A DNA stretch of 41,842 bases from Bradyrhizobium sp. Ai1a-2 (lineage in GTDB: Bacteria; Pseudomonadota; Alphaproteobacteria; Rhizobiales; Xanthobacteraceae). Both the position numbers and the translations under genes were made by a program. Of the stretch, positions 40,064 to 41,842 are shown one piece after another; positions within the stretch are counted from its first letter, which is position 1; the number at the start of each line of letters is the position of its first letter. Below the pieces are notes generated by a model. It was not told the origin of the DNA. It did not search any database and worked only from the letters and a program-made list of their open reading frames with translations. The stretch lies in contig NZ_AUEZ01000070.1 of assembly GCF_000426245.1 (NCBI RefSeq), forward strand, positions 1 to 41,842. The letters run 5' to 3'.

Positions 40064-41680
40064 GTGAGGATACGCAGAACTGTGATCTTGAGTTCGACGG
40101 TGAGCCTGGTTGCAACCGCCATGGCTCACGCGGCCGATCTTCCGACGAAAGCACAGCCGGTCGAGTATGTGCGAATCTGTTCGCTCTATGGCGCGGGATT
40201 CTTCTACATTCCGGGCACCGATACCTGCATCAAGCTGGGCGGCTACCTGCGCGTCGATACCACGTTCAACGGCTTCGCCGTGCAGGACTCGCCCGCGTGG
40301 GCTGGCGATCCTGGTCAGGGCAATCGCTATCGTGACTATTTCGTCGGACGTTCGCGTATGGCGTTTACCGTCGATACGCGCACCGCAACTGAGTACGGGG
40401 TCGTCCGCACCTTCAGTCAGGCCAATTTTACGTTCGACACTTTAGGGAATGCCAGCTATAGCCCTAACGCGATCAACGGCTCATTGCCGGTCGCCAGCGC
40501 CAACTTGCTCTACACGCCGGGCGGCGGCTACGTATCCGTCGAGTACACTTTCATCCAGTTTGCCGGCTTCACCTTCGGCAAGTCTGCGTCGGCCTACGCC
40601 ACGCCGTGGCATGGATACCCTGGCAACAACACGTCGTTCCTGCTCGGTGGTCATGACACAGTTACCGGGGTGAACAACATCCAGTACAGCGCGCAGTTCG
40701 GCGATGGCGTGTCGGCCACCATCGGTCTCGACGACCCGACCGTCTTCAACCGGACCGCCGTGTACAACCTGTCGACCGGCCTCAATGGCATTGGTCTGAG
40801 CGGCAATGCCTATGCCGGCGTTCGTGCTCCCGACGTTGTCGGCAACATTCGCGTCGGTCAAGCCTGGGGTCTGTTTCAGATTTCGGCCGCGGCTCACAAC
40901 GTGAGCGGGTCCTACAATATCCTCAACACCGTAGCGGCGCCGGCCGGTGCTGTTGGGTTGCCGCCTGCGGCGCCGACTGCGCTGTCGGAAATCTCCGGTC
41001 ACCCCCAAGACAAGTGGGGCGGCTCGGTAATGGCAGCATTACAGATCAAGAACATCCCGACCGGCGCAGGCGATGACATTAAGCTAGACGCAACTTACGC
41101 CGTGGGTGACACGAAGAACGTGATCTCTACTTCTGCCACGTCGCCGAGCTTTGCGATGTTCGGCGGCAGCAGCGTTGCTTACCAGAGTATCGGCCTCGGC
41201 GCCACGACGGACGCAGTCTACCTGCCGCCCTTGCTCGGCGGCGACGGCCAGCTGAAGCTGACCAAGGCTTTGGGCGTCCGTGGCGCGTTTAACCACAACT
41301 GGGATCCGTACTGGTCGACCAGCTTGTTCGGCAGCTATTCGGCCATCCGTTATGATGGAACCGTCGGTGATCTAAGGACGGCCAAAGGGGCCTACTGCGC
41401 GGCCTTCGGTCTCAACCACCCTGGTCAGGGCGTGACATACACCTGCGATCCGAGCTTCAATGTCTCGCAACTCGGTGTAGTTACCCGCTGGACGCCCGTC
41501 AAAAACCTGGCGTTCTCGGCGGAAGCGATATGGACGCGCCTCGACCAGAAGATGGGCGGTGTAGGTGGCGCCGCTGCCACCTCGGTCTTCGGTCCTGGCG
41601 CTCCGAAGCCGGTCGCGGCCTACGAGTTCAAGGACCAAGACACGGTCAGCTTGAACGTCCGGGTTCAGCGCAATTTCTGA
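40064..41680 (+). CDS. Outer-membrane porin, Omp2b-like
   Basis: This 538-aa porin forms a beta-barrel channel for small hydrophilic solutes. It starts with GTG at 40064 after GGAGG. The signal peptide RRTVILSSTVSLVATAMAHA ends before ADLPTKA. The mature N-terminus contains EYVRICSLYGAGFFYIPGTD and CIKLGGYLRVDTTF, which are hallmark features of Rhizobiales porins. The C-terminus ends in VRVQRNF, with the final phenylalanine needed for BamA recognition. Aromatic, alternating beta-strand patterns occur throughout. It is longer than Brucella Omp2b (about 360 aa), as usual for Bradyrhizobium porins. Confidence 0.93.
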   Translation: MRIRRTVILSSTVSLVATAMAHAADLPTKAQPVEYVRICSLYGAGFFYIPGTDTCIKLGGYLRVDTTFNGFAVQDSPAWAGDPGQGNRYRDYFVGRSRMAFTVDTRTATEYGVVRTFSQANFTFDTLGNASYSPNAINGSLPVASANLLYTPGGGYVSVEYTFIQFAGFTFGKSASAYATPWHGYPGNNTSFLLGGHDTVTGVNNIQYSAQFGDGVSATIGLDDPTVFNRTAVYNLSTGLNGIGLSGNAYAGVRAPDVVGNIRVGQAWGLFQISAAAHNVSGSYNILNTVAAPAGAVGLPPAAPTALSEISGHPQDKWGGSVMAALQIKNIPTGAGDDIKLDATYAVGDTKNVISTSATSPSFAMFGGSSVAYQSIGLGATTDAVYLPPLLGGDGQLKLTKALGVRGAFNHNWDPYWSTSLFGSYSAIRYDGTVGDLRTAKGAYCAAFGLNHPGQGVTYTCDPSFNVSQLGVVTRWTPVKNLAFSAEAIWTRLDQKMGGVGGAAATSVFGPGAPKPVAAYEFKDQDTVSLNVRVQRNF

Positions 41681-41718
41681 CGACCTACCAGCAAAGGCGG
41701 TTCTGTCAAATCTCCAAG

Positions 41719-41744
41719 GCCTCCGGCAATGCCCTGCCGGAGGC
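41719..41744 (+). terminator. Terminator after the porin gene
   Basis: A perfect 10-bp stem GCCTCCGGCA / TGCCGGAGGC with a 6-base loop (41729-41734) lies 38 bases after the porin stop and is followed by TCGATTTA. The T-run is short but the position and strength suit a Rho-independent terminator. Confidence 0.75.
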
Positions 41745-41771
41745 TCGATTTAGTCGCCCGTGAAGAAGTCT

Positions 41772-41798
41772 GATTTCAGCTTGGGACGAGCTGAAATC
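41772..41798. repeat. Second hairpin downstream of the porin
   Basis: GATTTCAGC (41772-41780) and GCTGAAATC (41790-41798) form a perfect 9-bp stem with a 9-base loop. No T-run follows. It may be a backup terminator or a regulatory palindrome for a gene beyond the window edge. Confidence 0.6.
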
Positions 41799-41842
41799 GG
41801 AGGATGAGCCTGACCAGGATTTGGTGCAACAAAAGCTCCAGC

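Noticed and set aside
1..41842. CRISPR array, tRNA/rRNA genes, insertion sequences, prophage
   Set aside because: No regularly spaced repeats, no cloverleaf or rRNA text, no transposase or integrase motif were seen.

Overview
The window looks like chromosomal DNA of a Bradyrhizobium-type alphaproteobacterium. The reasons are high GC, an Omp2b-like porin of the kind found in Bradyrhizobium and Rhodopseudomonas, the aerobic (Cob) route to cobalamin, and a dispersed palindromic repeat (8661-8704) whose sequence I recall as common between genes in these genomes. No rRNA, tRNA, CRISPR, transposase or phage gene was found.

Region 1 (about 560-25220) is a large organosulfur island. It holds four luciferase-like (LLM) flavin-dependent monooxygenases, a TauD-type dioxygenase, an SfnB/DszC-like acyl-CoA-dehydrogenase-fold monooxygenase with a flavin reductase, and an EpsC-type serine acetyltransferase. 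It also holds two complete SsuABC/TauABC-type importers, one MetNI importer, three MetQ-like and one orphan SsuA-like binding proteins, a methyltransferase, and an AprA-like flavoprotein paired with a two-cluster ferredoxin. The operons face both ways. Leftward are methyltransferase-LLM-MetQ (4136-1067) and SsuC-SsuB-SsuA-SfnB-flavin reductase-EpsC (14337-8764). Rightward are TauD-SsuA-SsuB-SsuC (4909-8664) and flavoprotein-ferredoxin-MetN-MetI-LLM-MetQ-MetQ, followed by SsuA (17303-25222). Two further LLM genes converge at 14555-16982. The logic appears to be uptake of several organosulfur compounds, oxidative release of sulfite, and assimilation through O-acetylserine.

Region 2 (about 25640-35435) is a cobalamin locus that begins with a B12 riboswitch and a probably frameshifted DUF1636-type gene. 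It encodes all ten steps from uroporphyrinogen III to hydrogenobyrinic acid a,c-diamide (cobG, H, I, J, K, L, M, B, A, F) plus cobE. Most genes overlap by 1-4 bases. cobK alone is on the opposite strand, and its start codon overlaps that of cobL. A 27-codon remnant of a CbiM-like cobalt transporter gene lies just before cobF.

Region 3 (35573-38433) is an electrophile-response module: a TetR/NemR-like repressor, an Old Yellow Enzyme and two NTF2/SnoaL-like proteins, with palindromic operator candidates. Region 4 (38434-41842) has a Crp/Fnr-type regulator and a porin with a long leader and a terminator.

The strongest candidates for undescribed biology are the AprAB-like pair tied to MetNI and an LLM monooxygenase, the three-MetQ/one-MetNI arrangement, the DUF1636 frameshift that opens into cobG, and the CbiM remnant that may now act as the translational leader of cobF.
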